Source of the DNA: Haladaptatus litoreus
GTDB taxonomy: Archaea; Halobacteriota; Halobacteria; Halobacteriales; Haladaptataceae
DNA length: 64,000 nt
Reading direction: 5' to 3'
NCBI RefSeq assembly: GCF_900156425.1
Contig: NZ_FTNO01000001.1
Coordinates: 1,426,001-1,490,000 of the forward strand
The notes beneath the pieces are model-generated. The model saw only the letters and a list, made by a program, of their open reading frames with translations, did no database searches and was not told the DNA's origin. This document shows positions 1 to 8,781 of this stretch, one piece after another; the stretch's first letter is position 1, and every line of letters begins with the position of its first letter. The translations under genes were made by a program, and so were the position numbers.

Positions 1-150
1 TCCGTGGGGTGATTTCAAACCGTTTTCCCTTTCGCACGCGGCAAAAATTTCGACGGGCGGAAAAAACGGTCGCAAAGAGCGAGGGAAAGGCGGAAGGGGA
101 GGTGTTGAGAAGCGTCTTTGGGGTCGATGCGGACGGAACGCGATAAACGG

Positions 151-573
151 TTACCGTTCTGGCAGTTCCATCGCGGCGACGTGTTCCGCGTACTCTTCGA
201 GGACGGGTTGTCCCCAGTAGCGGACGGATTCGCTCCGCGCATCGTAGTCGATGATGTTTGCGTCATCGAGTTTCGGCAGATGTGTGTGATGTAGCGATGC
301 TTCGACGCGTTTTCGGTAGTCGTCCGGAACGTCGCCGACCGACGTTTCGGTTTCCCACGCGGCAACCTGCTCGACGAGGTCGGAAAGCGTTGCGACGCCC
401 TCCGGTGTCGTCGAGAGGTGGTGAATGGCGTATCGACGTCGCTTCTCCGACAGCAGTTTGAAGATGTCGTCGAACGACGGCCTGCTCACTGCCGGTTCAG
501 CACGAAGTACGTGGGGTGGATCTGTAGACGGTCGTTTCCCCGAGTCGTCCCGGTATGGTGACTCATTGCTCAT
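151..573 (-). CDS. DUF7344-type winged-helix protein
   Basis: A 140-residue haloarchaeal protein. Residues about 33-125 read as the DUF7344-like winged helix found in many halobacterial putative regulators: FDDIFKLLSEKRRRYAIHHL, then a helix around the acidic middle, then the recognition part SLHHTHLPKLDDANIIDYD. The first 30 residues are polar and probably disordered. A second member of the same family lies at 36151-36447. A TTTATG-like element 30-37 bases upstream and an inverted repeat just before the start suggest a short leader and possible autoregulation. The family assignment is from memory of the motif; targets are unknown. Confidence 0.75.
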   Translation of the reverse strand: MSNESPYRDDSGKRPSTDPPHVLRAEPAVSRPSFDDIFKLLSEKRRRYAIHHLSTTPEGVATLSDLVEQVAAWETETSVGDVPDDYRKRVEASLHHTHLPKLDDANIIDYDARSESVRYWGQPVLEEYAEHVAAMELPER

Positions 574-580
574 GCGACGC

Positions 581-597
581 TCATCACCAGTTGATGA
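581..597. promoter_or_regulatory. 6-bp inverted repeat upstream of the DUF7344 gene
   Basis: TCATCA and TGATGA are separated by five bases, about 8 bases upstream of the leftward start at 573. The position would suit an operator acting on that gene's own promoter. This is inference from symmetry alone. Confidence 0.25.
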
Positions 598-692
598 CCC
601 TGCATAAAGAATGGTGAATCTAGATACCTAGAAAGTTGGCAGCCGAACTGAAATCATCGTTGTATCTACTTTTGTTTCTAATAACTACACCA

Positions 693-706
693 CCGAATAT
701 ATTCGG
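693..706. promoter_or_regulatory. Perfect 14-bp palindrome CCGAATATATTCGG
   Basis: The sequence is fully self-complementary and sits in the 315-base gap between the divergent genes starting at 573 and 889. It could be a protein-binding site. Apart from this palindrome and a TTAAAA element at 856-861, about 28 bases before the next start, I see nothing else in the gap. Confidence 0.25.
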
Positions 707-888
707 GCGGAGAAATCCTGTCGGAACGCGACCATCGAAACGACCATTACCTCACGGGTTCGGTTCGATTGCCGATGGTGTCCGAAGAAAACCGCCACGC
801 GCACTGTCGGCAACGGGCCGATGGATTCCGAGAACGGAATTAACGGTGTCGAAGGTTAAAACCGGAATCTACCGTCATCCACGTGGTT

Positions 889-3354
889 ATGAGGCGATTT
901 ACCCAGACGACACTCGTGTTGATTTTCGTCCTGACGCTCGCGACTACTGGTTTCGTTTCGGTGGTTCCATCGGTACAGCCACTAACTGGGGCGTCTGAAT
1001 CGGTCGGTGTCTCCGAATCGGTCAACGAGCAGGCAACGAACGGGCCGAACGTGTTACCGCTGGAAACACGGGCAACTAGCCGAGCGGACAGTTCCGTCCC
1101 CGAGAACGCCATTCAGCGAGCAGTCGTCCAGCAGCGACAGCTTTCAGACCGCGAGCGGGCCGCCGCTCGCGGCGCGTTGCAGGGTGCGTCGTTGGCACAG
1201 CGACAAGGGGTTTCGATTAGTCAGCAACAGAGACAAGCAGTCGCACAGGGTGCCGTACAAGCGGTTTCCCAGCGCCAGCAAGCAAGCGTTTCGCAGGTGC
1301 AAGCCGCTGCCCGCGGTGCGGCGCACGGTACCCTGCTTCAGAGTCAAACCGTCTCCATTCGTCAGGTTCAGGTTGCGACTACCGGAGCAACCGCCGGGGC
1401 GACAACACAGGTACAGCAAGCAAACGCGACGCAAATACAAGCCGCCGCGTTCGGTGCCGGACACGGCGCGGTCGCACAGAGTCAGCGAGCGACCGTCGAA
1501 CAGCTACAAATCGCGGCACGAGGGGCCGGAGCAGGCGCCGTGAGGGGTGTAGTGCAGAATCAGCAGGTGAGTATTTCACAGGTTCAGGAGGCCGCACAGG
1601 GCGCGGCCTTCGGTGCGCTCGACCAGCGCCAGCGAGTCGAAATCAGACAGGTGCAGTTCGCCGCACAAGGTGCGGCGACGGGCGCACTACAGACTCAACG
1701 CGCCAACGTGAAGCAGGTGCAAGTCGCCGCGCTGGGTGCGGCCAAAGGCGGGGTGACACAGGTTCAGCAAGTCGATGTTCGACAAATACAGGCCGCGACG
1801 CGCGGTGCCGCGGCGGGTGCGATTTCCCAATCCCAGCAGGCGAGTATCGTGCAGATTCAAACCGCCGCACATGGCGCGGCGAAGGGCGGAATCACGCAGA
1901 TTCAGCAGGCAACCGTGAGACAGGTGCAGTCCGCCTGTCAGGGCGCGGCGGCGGGCGCGCTGAGCATCGTTCAGATTCAGACCGTGAACATCGTCCAGAT
2001 TCAGGTCGTCGCGCAGGGGTCGGCACAGGGGGCCGTTCAGGGTGCCGTCCAGAAACAGATTGTCGAGGGACGACAGATTCAGGCCGCCGCGAACGGTGCT
2101 GCGCGCGGCGGTATCACACAAGTACAAACCGTTCGCATCCGACAGATTCAGTTCGCGTGCGTCGGAGCGGCGGCGGGAGCGGTAACCCAGAGTCAACAGG
2201 CGAGCATTACGCAAGTCCAAGCCGCAGCACGAGGCTCCGCGACGGGTGGTGTTTTGGCGAGCCAGCGCCAGCAAGCCGACGTTCAGCAGGTACAAGCCGC
2301 AACGCGGGGCAGTGCGAGCGGTGCGATTTCCCAGAGCCAGCGGGCGAATATCGTGCAGATTCAATCCGCTGCGCTGGGTTCGGCAAGCGGTGGAATCACG
2401 CAGATTCAGGAAGCGACCGTCGAACAAGTGCAAGCCGCTTCCGCAGGTGCCGCGGCCGGGGCAGCACGGGCCGCCGCCCAGCAGACCGTAAACGACGCGA
2501 GTCAGATACGACAGGCCGCGAGCGAGGGCACTGCACAGGCTGGCGAGCGAATCGCCACGGCGGAGAACGTGCAACCCCAGACAGTTCGCTCGCTGGCACA
2601 GGACGAAGCGAGTCGAATTTCGGCGGCTACGACGACACCGGAACCGGAAACGACAACACTCCCGCCAATCGCGACGACGACGCAGAACGTCACGACGACG
2701 CAACCGCCGCAGACGACACCACCAAACGCGACGACCCCGCAGACGACTCCGGTGACTCCGCCGACCACCACTCCCACGGCACGGACACCTAACGCCACGA
2801 CGACTGCTAACGCGACTACCACGGCAAACGTTACAACCACCACGAATGTCACAACGACAAACGCAACCACGACGACCACAACTACGGCACCGACCCCGCC
2901 CGCCGAACCGCTCGAAGCGAATTTGAACTGCACCGAAATCACGGTGAACACGACGCAACCACAGGACGTTCAGATGGTCGCACTGTTACTCGATAGTTCG
3001 AATCCAGAAGTGGGTGCGCAGGTCACGCAGAACGTCTCGGCGGACGACTTCGAACAAACGCCGGACGGCAACTACACGTGGACGAATACGACCGCCGATT
3101 TCGGCGCGGAGGGCTTCGTCTTCCTCAACGCGACGCTGTTCGACGCGAACGGACAGGTTGTCGCGTCGGTCGAGCAGGACGACGTGCAGTCGTGCATCGA
3201 GCAAGAGCGTGGTGTGCAAACGACCGTTCCGAGGACGCCCGGAGTGACGACTGTGGGGACGACGCAACCGGGAACAGAACAGACGGTACAGACCCCGACA
3301 GCGCAGCAAACAGTCAATCAGACGACTGTACAACGACCAACCACGACAGCATAA
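889..3354 (+). CDS. Secreted Gln/Ala/Gly-rich 23-residue-repeat protein
   Basis: An 821-residue exported protein. It starts with a Sec-type signal segment (about residues 1-35, RRFTQTTLVLIFVLTLATTG). About residues 75-570 hold some 18-20 imperfect repeats of about 23 residues with the pattern QxQxAxxxQVQAAARGAAxGA. A Thr/Pro/Asn-rich linker follows (about 590-690) with many N-glycosylation sequons. Next is a compact domain with two cysteines (LNCTEITVNTT ... DDVQSCIEQE) and a second Thr-rich tail. The ATG at 889 is preferred over the in-frame GTG at 883; TTAAAA at 856-861 would fit a leaderless transcript. The regular Gln ladder suggests a solenoid or amyloid-like surface fibre, but no function is known to me. 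The gene stands alone. Confidence 0.8.
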   Translation: MRRFTQTTLVLIFVLTLATTGFVSVVPSVQPLTGASESVGVSESVNEQATNGPNVLPLETRATSRADSSVPENAIQRAVVQQRQLSDRERAAARGALQGASLAQRQGVSISQQQRQAVAQGAVQAVSQRQQASVSQVQAAARGAAHGTLLQSQTVSIRQVQVATTGATAGATTQVQQANATQIQAAAFGAGHGAVAQSQRATVEQLQIAARGAGAGAVRGVVQNQQVSISQVQEAAQGAAFGALDQRQRVEIRQVQFAAQGAATGALQTQRANVKQVQVAALGAAKGGVTQVQQVDVRQIQAATRGAAAGAISQSQQASIVQIQTAAHGAAKGGITQIQQATVRQVQSACQGAAAGALSIVQIQTVNIVQIQVVAQGSAQGAVQGAVQKQIVEGRQIQAAANGAARGGITQVQTVRIRQIQFACVGAAAGAVTQSQQASITQVQAAARGSATGGVLASQRQQADVQQVQAATRGSASGAISQSQRANIVQIQSAALGSASGGITQIQEATVEQVQAASAGAAAGAARAAAQQTVNDASQIRQAASEGTAQAGERIATAENVQPQTVRSLAQDEASRISAATTTPEPETTTLPPIATTTQNVTTTQPPQTTPPNATTPQTTPVTPPTTTPTARTPNATTTANATTTANVTTTTNVTTTNATTTTTTTAPTPPAEPLEANLNCTEITVNTTQPQDVQMVALLLDSSNPEVGAQVTQNVSADDFEQTPDGNYTWTNTTADFGAEGFVFLNATLFDANGQVVASVEQDDVQSCIEQERGVQTTVPRTPGVTTVGTTQPGTEQTVQTPTAQQTVNQTTVQRPTTTA

Positions 3355-3438
3355 TAACCAGTTACGACAGTACAGCAACCGACGACGACCACGGCGGCAT
3401 AGTCGTGTCGGAAAAAGAATCGTTCAGTTCGGAGTCGG

Positions 3439-4275
3439 TTACAGCGTCGATTCGAGTCGGTCGATGAGTTCCTCGTTGCCGAGGTGAACCGGCACTCGCT
3501 GGTGGAGTTCGTCCGGTTCGATGTCCAACAGCGACTGTTCGCCGTCGGACGACCGTCCGCCAGCGGATTCGACGATGTACCCGATTGGGTTCCCTTCGAA
3601 CTGCAGTCGAAGTTTTCCTTCGGGGCGCGATTGCAGACCGGGATAGGCGAACACGCCACCGTATGTCATCACCTGATTCATATCGCCTATCATCGACCCG
3701 CCGTAGCGAAGTTTGAGTTCGTTCTCGATTTCGCGGGCGTAGTCGGCGAACTCATCGAACCAGTCCGGTACGCGCCCGCCGAAGCCGTAGACGACTGGTT
3801 CAGCGGGAAGCGTCAGGTCTTCTTTGACCGGTCTGCGGTCGCCGTCCTCGATGACGTACTCCGTCACGGTTCCCTCGCGGGCGACCATCATCGTCGTAAT
3901 CGGCCCGAACAGAACGTAGGCCGCCATGACGAGGTTGCGACCCGACGCTGGCAGCGGGGCGTCGTAGACGCCGATGATGGTTCCCATCGAGTTGTTCGAT
4001 TTGATGTTCGACGAACCATCGAGTGGGTCGATTGCGACCGAGAGGCCGTCACCACAGTCGATGACGCCCTCGCGCTCCTCGCTGGCGAACTCGCCGACGC
4101 CGTCGATAGCCGTCAGTTCGGCTTCGAGATACTCGTCGGCCCACACGTCCGCCGCCATCTGGGTTTCGCCGCTGGGGTTTTCCTCGTCGGCTTTTCGGCG
4201 ACGACCGGCGAGTCCACCTCGGATGACGGGCGCGGAGGTCGAAACGACCTCGATGATTGTGTCGAGCGTGTCCAT
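3439..4275 (-). CDS. fbp: Fructose-1,6-bisphosphatase, class I
   Basis: This enzyme hydrolyses fructose 1,6-bisphosphate to fructose 6-phosphate, the committed step of gluconeogenesis, in the cytoplasm. The 278-residue protein carries the sugar-phosphatase metal and phosphate signature DPLDGSSN at residues 83-90, an upstream acidic cluster (FASEERE), and the substrate region LRYGGSMIGDMNQVMTYGG. It is shorter than bacterial FBPases (about 330), as is usual in haloarchaea. It is translationally coupled to the aldolase gene: the aldolase stop and this start share one base (TAATG). The two genes therefore form a gluconeogenic operon transcribed leftward from above 5066. Confidence 0.93.
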   Translation of the reverse strand: MDTLDTIIEVVSTSAPVIRGGLAGRRRKADEENPSGETQMAADVWADEYLEAELTAIDGVGEFASEEREGVIDCGDGLSVAIDPLDGSSNIKSNNSMGTIIGVYDAPLPASGRNLVMAAYVLFGPITTMMVAREGTVTEYVIEDGDRRPVKEDLTLPAEPVVYGFGGRVPDWFDEFADYAREIENELKLRYGGSMIGDMNQVMTYGGVFAYPGLQSRPEGKLRLQFEGNPIGYIVESAGGRSSDGEQSLLDIEPDELHQRVPVHLGNEELIDRLESTL

Positions 4276-5066
4276 TATTCGAGTGCTTCGTCAGCAGTCG
4301 CGTCCTCGAAGATGACCTTTTCGAGCGCGTCGAGGATGCCCTCGGGGTCGTCGCGCTGCCAGACGTTGCGCCCGACTGCGAGTCCCGAACCGCCGGCGTC
4401 CATCACGGCTTCGACGCTGGAGAGGAAATCGTAGTCGCTGGTTTTCGACCCACCGCTCATGACGACGGGCATGTCGGCGGCGGATTTGACGGCCCATTCC
4501 ATCGACTCGCGGGTGCCGGGATACTTGACCTTCGCCATGTCCGCACCGATTTCGAGCGCGATTCGGGTCGCGTATGCGATGGTGCTCTCTTTGGTGTCGT
4601 TCTTGAGTCCCTGTCCGCGTGGATACGACCACATGACGACCGGCATGTCGTATTCGCGGTGTGCTCGCTCCTGCACGTCGCGGAAGTCCTCGTACATCTT
4701 GGTCTCGTGGTTCGAACCGGAGTAGACTGTGTAGCCGACTGCGTCCGCGCCGAGTTCTGCGGCGTAATCGACCGTCCAGTTTTTCGGCGAGTACGGTTCG
4801 CCCATCCAGAGGTTGCTCGTGCCGTTGAGTTTGGCGAGCAGGTTCACGTCGTCGTCGTAGGAGGGGTAGTACGTCTCTGCAACACCTTTCTGCACTGCGA
4901 GGCAGGTAACAGCGTCGTGGGTCGCAGTTTCGAAGATTTTCTCGGGGTGGAGCGTGTCCGGAACGGAGCTAAAGTCGGCCGAGGGGCCGTGTTCCAGACC
5001 GTGGTCCATCGCCAGAATAAGTGCTTTGCCGTCTCGCGTGACTTGCGAGTCAGTCAGCGGAATCAT
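4275..5066 (-). CDS. Class I fructose-bisphosphate aldolase, archaeal type
   Basis: A 263-residue DeoC/FbaB-type aldolase that interconverts fructose 1,6-bisphosphate with the two triose phosphates through a lysine Schiff base. The lysine is in ADMAKVKYPGT, around residues 179-181. Other marks are LILAMDHGLEHGP near the N terminus and the phosphate-binding GGSKTSD and GLAVGRNVWQ near the C terminus. The start at 5066 (MIPLTDSQV) is preferred over an upstream ATG at 5135 because the family begins about there. It shares an operon with fbp, and three tandem palindromes lie upstream (5175-5234). Related 2-amino-3,7-dideoxyheptulosonate synthases look similar; pairing with fbp favours the aldolase. 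Confidence 0.88.
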   Translation of the reverse strand: MIPLTDSQVTRDGKALILAMDHGLEHGPSADFSSVPDTLHPEKIFETATHDAVTCLAVQKGVAETYYPSYDDDVNLLAKLNGTSNLWMGEPYSPKNWTVDYAAELGADAVGYTVYSGSNHETKMYEDFRDVQERAHREYDMPVVMWSYPRGQGLKNDTKESTIAYATRIALEIGADMAKVKYPGTRESMEWAVKSAADMPVVMSGGSKTSDYDFLSSVEAVMDAGGSGLAVGRNVWQRDDPEGILDALEKVIFEDATADEALE

Positions 5067-5174
5067 CGTTCCGAACTGCACCGACGAACCATATGAGTCT
5101 ACTGGTCGCGAACGAGTCGAAACCCGCGTTTTCATAGCGCTCGATATGTCTATAGTCCGTTCTGTGAACTACGA

Positions 5175-5234
5175 TTGTAGTAAACTTACAGCGAATGTGG
5201 TGAATTCACAACAATTGTCGTGGACTCACAACAG
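5175..5234. promoter_or_regulatory. Three tandem 20-bp palindromic repeats, likely operator
   Basis: Units at 5175-5194, 5195-5214 and 5215-5234 each resemble TTGTNGTGAATTCACNACAA, and each is itself an imperfect inverted repeat. The exact 20-bp spacing, two helical turns, places all three on one DNA face. They lie about 110-170 bases upstream of the aldolase-fbp start, and the third overlaps the stop of the gene at 5226. A weaker half-unit (GTGAACTACGA) precedes them. A cooperative regulator controlling gluconeogenesis is the simplest reading; the protein is unknown. Confidence 0.55.
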
Positions 5235-5831
5235 GTCGCGGGCGGCGTTGCGCCACCGGTTTACTCGCTCGAAATCAAAGGAAAGCGAGTCGGCAACCCG
5301 TTCTGGGTCAGCGATGGCCATACTTCGCACTGACGTGATGCCTGCTTCTGCGAGTTCGTTTGCGAGTTGATTGTCTATTTCCGGCACGTCGGTCACCGGG
5401 TCGGGACTGCTCCGGTCGCGCCATGCCGCTTCCTCCGCTTCGGTGTCGCCACTCCCGTCGGTCGTGGCGGTTTCGGTCGATTGCTGTTCCCAATCGCCGG
5501 AACTGGCGGCGATCCACGCGCGTTCGTCGTCCTTCAGGCCGCGAATCTTGTTCGACCTGTCCGTGAGGTCGTTGCCGGATTCGAACGACCACGAGAGGGA
5601 ATGTTCCTTGCGCAGACGGCCAGCGACTCCCGGATTGACGCCTGCCTCGCGCAACATCTCGTAGGAGACGGTTCGGTTCTGAATCGCTTCGCCCTCGAAG
5701 TCGGCATCCTCGATGACCGTCGCCGTCGCTGGCCCGACGAACGCTATGTCCGTCGGATGAACGGTTTCGGCCTCTCTCCCAATAGTGTCGTTTTCGGTCA
5801 CAACCCTCACCGATTCGTTTTGCCCTCCCAC
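5226..5831 (-). CDS. Helix-hairpin-helix haloarchaeal protein
   Basis: A 201-residue protein with two helix-hairpin-helix-like segments: one near residues 25-75 (HPTDIAFVGPATATVIEDA, then MLREAGVNPGVAGRLRKEHS), the other near residues 150-200 (VPEIDNQLANELAEAGITSVRSM, ending VNRWRNAARDLL). Between them is a variable acidic Thr/Ser linker. Such modules bind DNA non-specifically or mediate protein contacts; no catalytic domain is visible. The longest frame starts at a GTG at 5831, and another GTG at 5801 (MTENDTIGRE) is an equally plausible start. It is divergent from the dehydrogenase gene at 5970. Confidence 0.7.
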   Translation of the reverse strand: MGGQNESVRVVTENDTIGREAETVHPTDIAFVGPATATVIEDADFEGEAIQNRTVSYEMLREAGVNPGVAGRLRKEHSLSWSFESGNDLTDRSNKIRGLKDDERAWIAASSGDWEQQSTETATTDGSGDTEAEEAAWRDRSSPDPVTDVPEIDNQLANELAEAGITSVRSMAIADPERVADSLSFDFERVNRWRNAARDLL

Positions 5832-5969
5832 TCACCCAACTTGAATGTTTCGCCACAAGACCTATTTGATCGATTACTATCTCCGAATACTGTCATTTTC
5901 TGAATATTTACAGATGCTGCGGATGCGCATTTCGCTATCCTTACAACCGTTCCCAAAGCATTCTCGTCC

Positions 5970-6827
5970 ATGCGTTCGCTTTCCGACATCGACAGTATCG
6001 GCGTTATTGGCGCAGGCACCATGGGCAGCGGTATCGCGCAAGTGGCCGCCACGAGCGGCTACGACGTGGTCATGCGCGACATCAAAGAAGAGTTCGTAGA
6101 GAACGGCTTCGACACCATCGAAAACAGCCTCGACCGCTTCGTTAGCAAGGACAAGATGAGCGAAGAAGCGGCCGACGAAGCAGTTTCGCGAATCACAGGC
6201 ACGACCGAACTCGAAGACCTCGCGGACTGCGATTTGGTCGTCGAGGCCGCCGTCGAGAACATGGACATCAAGCAGGACATCTTCGCAGAACTGGACGAAG
6301 TGCTCCCCGAGGACGTGGTGCTCGCCACGAACACCAGCACGCTCTCGATTACGACCATCGCCAGCGCAACCGACCGCGAGGAACTCGTGGTCGGTCTGCA
6401 CTTCATGAACCCCGTCCCAATCATGAAGGGCGTCGAACTCGTCGTCGGCGAGAAAACCGACGACGACGTAGTCACGCTCGCTCACGACCTTGCAGAAGAC
6501 CTCGGCAAGGAGGCGTGGGAGTCCGACGACAAACCCGGCTTCGTCACCAATCGAATCCTCATGCCGTGGATTAACGAGGGTATTCGGGCCTACGACGAAG
6601 GTGTCGCCAGCAAGGAAGACATTGACAAAGGCATGACCCTCGGAACGAACGTCCCGATGGGGCCGCTCACGCTCGCCGACCACATTGGACTGGACATCTG
6701 TCTGGACGCCAGCGAAACCCTATTCACCGAACTCGGCGACCGATACAAACCGGCATACCTGCTGAAGCGTAAGGTTGACGCGGGCGATTTGGGTAAGAAG
6801 ACTGGCAAAGGCTTCTACGAATACTGA
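5970..6827 (+). CDS. hbd: 3-hydroxyacyl-CoA dehydrogenase (3-hydroxybutyryl-CoA type)
   Basis: This enzyme oxidises (S)-3-hydroxyacyl-CoA to 3-oxoacyl-CoA with NAD in beta-oxidation or 3-hydroxybutyrate metabolism. The 285-residue protein has the N-terminal Rossmann motif [15 protein letters not shown], the signature [17 protein letters not shown] with the catalytic histidine, and the C-terminal helical domain ending [13 protein letters not shown]. Its length matches stand-alone bacterial Hbd/PaaH enzymes rather than the multifunctional FadB type. It is a single gene here with no thiolase or hydratase beside it, so the substrate chain length is open. Confidence 0.93.
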   Translation: MRSLSDIDSIGVIGAGTMGSGIAQVAATSGYDVVMRDIKEEFVENGFDTIENSLDRFVSKDKMSEEAADEAVSRITGTTELEDLADCDLVVEAAVENMDIKQDIFAELDEVLPEDVVLATNTSTLSITTIASATDREELVVGLHFMNPVPIMKGVELVVGEKTDDDVVTLAHDLAEDLGKEAWESDDKPGFVTNRILMPWINEGIRAYDEGVASKEDIDKGMTLGTNVPMGPLTLADHIGLDICLDASETLFTELGDRYKPAYLLKRKVDAGDLGKKTGKGFYEY

Positions 6828-6972
6828 AATCGGTTTTCGTCTCTTCTGCCGTTCGGTGGCGTTTTTGCGGTCGAGTTCGTTCACCCGTAATAACTACAAC
6901 GGCGCAACTCCGTGACCGAATCGGACTTCTTGTCAGTTGTCTATCCAATCCCGGCATGGTTTCCGGCCCGAA

Positions 6973-7534
6973 ATGAATCCTCCTCGTCGCCGTCGTCGGC
7001 ATCGTCATCGTCGGGGGCAGTCCGAACGGGGTCAACGCGCTCCCGCTGTTTTCAGACCACACCGGCCCGACGGAGATGACGATCACGGAGTTCGAGCGAT
7101 TGGACTCCGGTTGTGTTGACGAGATGCGTCAGTATGCGAGTTCCTCGACAGGTGGTGGAAACCTCACCGATGTCGGAACGATACGGACGAACAGCGCCGA
7201 CGCCAACATCTCGGTTTGGACGGAGCGAACGTCCCCCGAAGGAGCCGATATGAGCACGTTTCGGGTTCACGTCGATTCCGAGTCCAACGGATCAGAAGAC
7301 GCCTGCCAAACCGCTGTTCGGTACCGGCTAACGCTCGAACTTTCGGGAGGGTCGCCGGAGGAATTCTTGCCCGACGCACACGGACACCGTGTTCTCTGGC
7401 TGGAAAACGGGAAATACTCCGGTTGTTCCGCTTCGGTTACGAGTCCGCTCGAATCGGAATGTCATCGGTTCAGGTCGGATGCTCAGCCGGAACGAACGTG
7501 GGCGAACACGTCGGTGTCCAGTACTTCGACGTAA
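6973..7534 (+). pseudogene. Exported protein gene with a frameshift at the start codon
   Basis: From 6977 to the stop at 7534 one frame encodes a good signal segment (ILLVAVVGIVIVGG), then SPNGVNALPLF and a 150-residue hydrophilic domain with four cysteines (SGCVDEM, EDACQT, YSGCSA, ESECHR). The frame has no start codon: a stop TGA at 6974-6976 immediately precedes it. The ATG at 6973 is one base out of frame. Removing one A from ATGAATC gives MILLVAVVGIV, a perfect export signal. So this is a recent single-base insertion or a sequencing error. Without it, only an internal ATG at 7076 (152 residues, no signal) is available. Function unknown. Confidence 0.6.
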
Positions 7535-7545
7535 AACCAGTTCAG

Positions 7546-8610
7546 TTAGGCCCGGTGGAAGGGTCGCTCCGCAATCGTCCGGCGGAGTTCACCGAGCATG
7601 TCGCGGTCAACGCCGCCCGAAAGGGAGGCGATGAGCGCGTGCACTTCCTCCCGTGACACCTTGATTCCGGCGCGTCGGAGGGCGTCCTCGGGACGTTTTT
7701 TCACTTCGCGCAGGGTACCGACCGCGAGGAGGTACGGAATCGTCCACGCCACGAGGCGATTGCCCTGCGTTTGTGGCATGCTCTCCAAGTAGGTTTGTGC
7801 GTCGTCGGCGAAGCCGTCGGCGTGCTCTGCGGTGCGGGCGACGACGTCCGCGACGTCGTCGTGATGTTCAGGGTCGCAGAGGGCGTCCTGCGGGACGCCC
7901 TCGTCGTCCAGCCACGCCGCCGGAAGGTAGACGTTGTTCTCGTCGTGGTAATCCACGTACACGTCCTTCGAGACGTTCACCAGTTGAAGGAGGAGGGCGA
8001 ACGATTCCGAGTTTTCCCGCAGTCGGTCGGCTTGGTCGTCGTCCGCGCCACGACAGACGAGGTTCGTGATGAGTTCGCCGACCGTTCCCGCGACGTAGTA
8101 ACAGTACTCTTCGAGTTCCGGAAGTGTGCGGATTCGGAGGCCGCCGGTGTCGTCGTAGCGCTCCACGAACATCGCCATCCCGCCGACGAGTTCCCGAACC
8201 GGCGGTCTGACGGCTTGCCGGACTGATTCCGGGCAGGTTGCGAACGTGTCCACGACTCGGGGGGCGTGTTCGACGACAGCCCAGTCGTCGCCCCCGTCGT
8301 CGGGAATCCACTGCTCCGCGCTGGCGTGAAACTCGTCCACCGTTGTCGGTTCGTCGGGGTCGAGCACGTCGTTGTACTGCTGGAGAAGACGTGTCTGTTC
8401 GTCCGGCGGGATGTGTCCTGCGTCCTCAATCGTATCCGCGACGCGACAGAGTAGATAACCGACGCAGATGGCGTCCGCCATCGGCTCTTCGAGTAAGTCG
8501 ATTGTGATGGCGAACGTGCGGGAAACCCCTTGCACTGCCTCGTGACACCAATCGAGGTCGGCGCGGGTTGGCTGGTCGGAACTCGCGGGAGTCGGTGGAT
8601 GGCTGTCCAT
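7546..8610 (-). CDS. Squalene/phytoene synthase family protein
   Basis: A 354-residue trans-isoprenyl diphosphate synthase that joins two prenyl diphosphates head to head. Both aspartate-rich magnesium sites are present: DTIED at about residues 59-63 and DVYVDYHDEN in the middle. The segment EEYCYYVAGTVGELIT is typical of the squalene-synthase branch, so farnesyl diphosphate to squalene is the best guess; haloarchaea carry abundant squalenes. A phytoene synthase (carotenoid) role is the alternative. No carotenoid genes are adjacent. It lies back to back with the RNase P block. Confidence 0.85.
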   Translation of the reverse strand: MDSHPPTPASSDQPTRADLDWCHEAVQGVSRTFAITIDLLEEPMADAICVGYLLCRVADTIEDAGHIPPDEQTRLLQQYNDVLDPDEPTTVDEFHASAEQWIPDDGGDDWAVVEHAPRVVDTFATCPESVRQAVRPPVRELVGGMAMFVERYDDTGGLRIRTLPELEEYCYYVAGTVGELITNLVCRGADDDQADRLRENSESFALLLQLVNVSKDVYVDYHDENNVYLPAAWLDDEGVPQDALCDPEHHDDVADVVARTAEHADGFADDAQTYLESMPQTQGNRLVAWTIPYLLAVGTLREVKKRPEDALRRAGIKVSREEVHALIASLSGGVDRDMLGELRRTIAERPFHRA

Positions 8611-8781
8611 TCTGTTACTGAACCTTTTCGGCCTTTAGTTTCGAAGCGCCAAAACCCCTTGGGCTTACGTGTCCTGTTCGCTTCGAAAGCCAAATCCCTT
8701 CCGAATCGAGCGAGCAGGCAGCGAAAGAATGGTGGCGGAGAGTCGCAAGCACCAAGTCTCGCGCTGTCCGACAGTGGAACG

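Noticed and set aside
1687..2958. Long minus-strand open frame (423 codons) opposite the repeat protein
   Set aside because: Its Arg/Cys/Leu-rich translation is an antisense shadow of a Gln/Ala/Gly-rich repeat gene in GC-rich DNA; the forward frame has a signal peptide and coherent domains.
5066..5135. Longer aldolase starting at the ATG at 5135
   Set aside because: The extra 23 residues (MKTRVSTRSRPVD ...) do not resemble the family and the internal ATG matches the usual N terminus.
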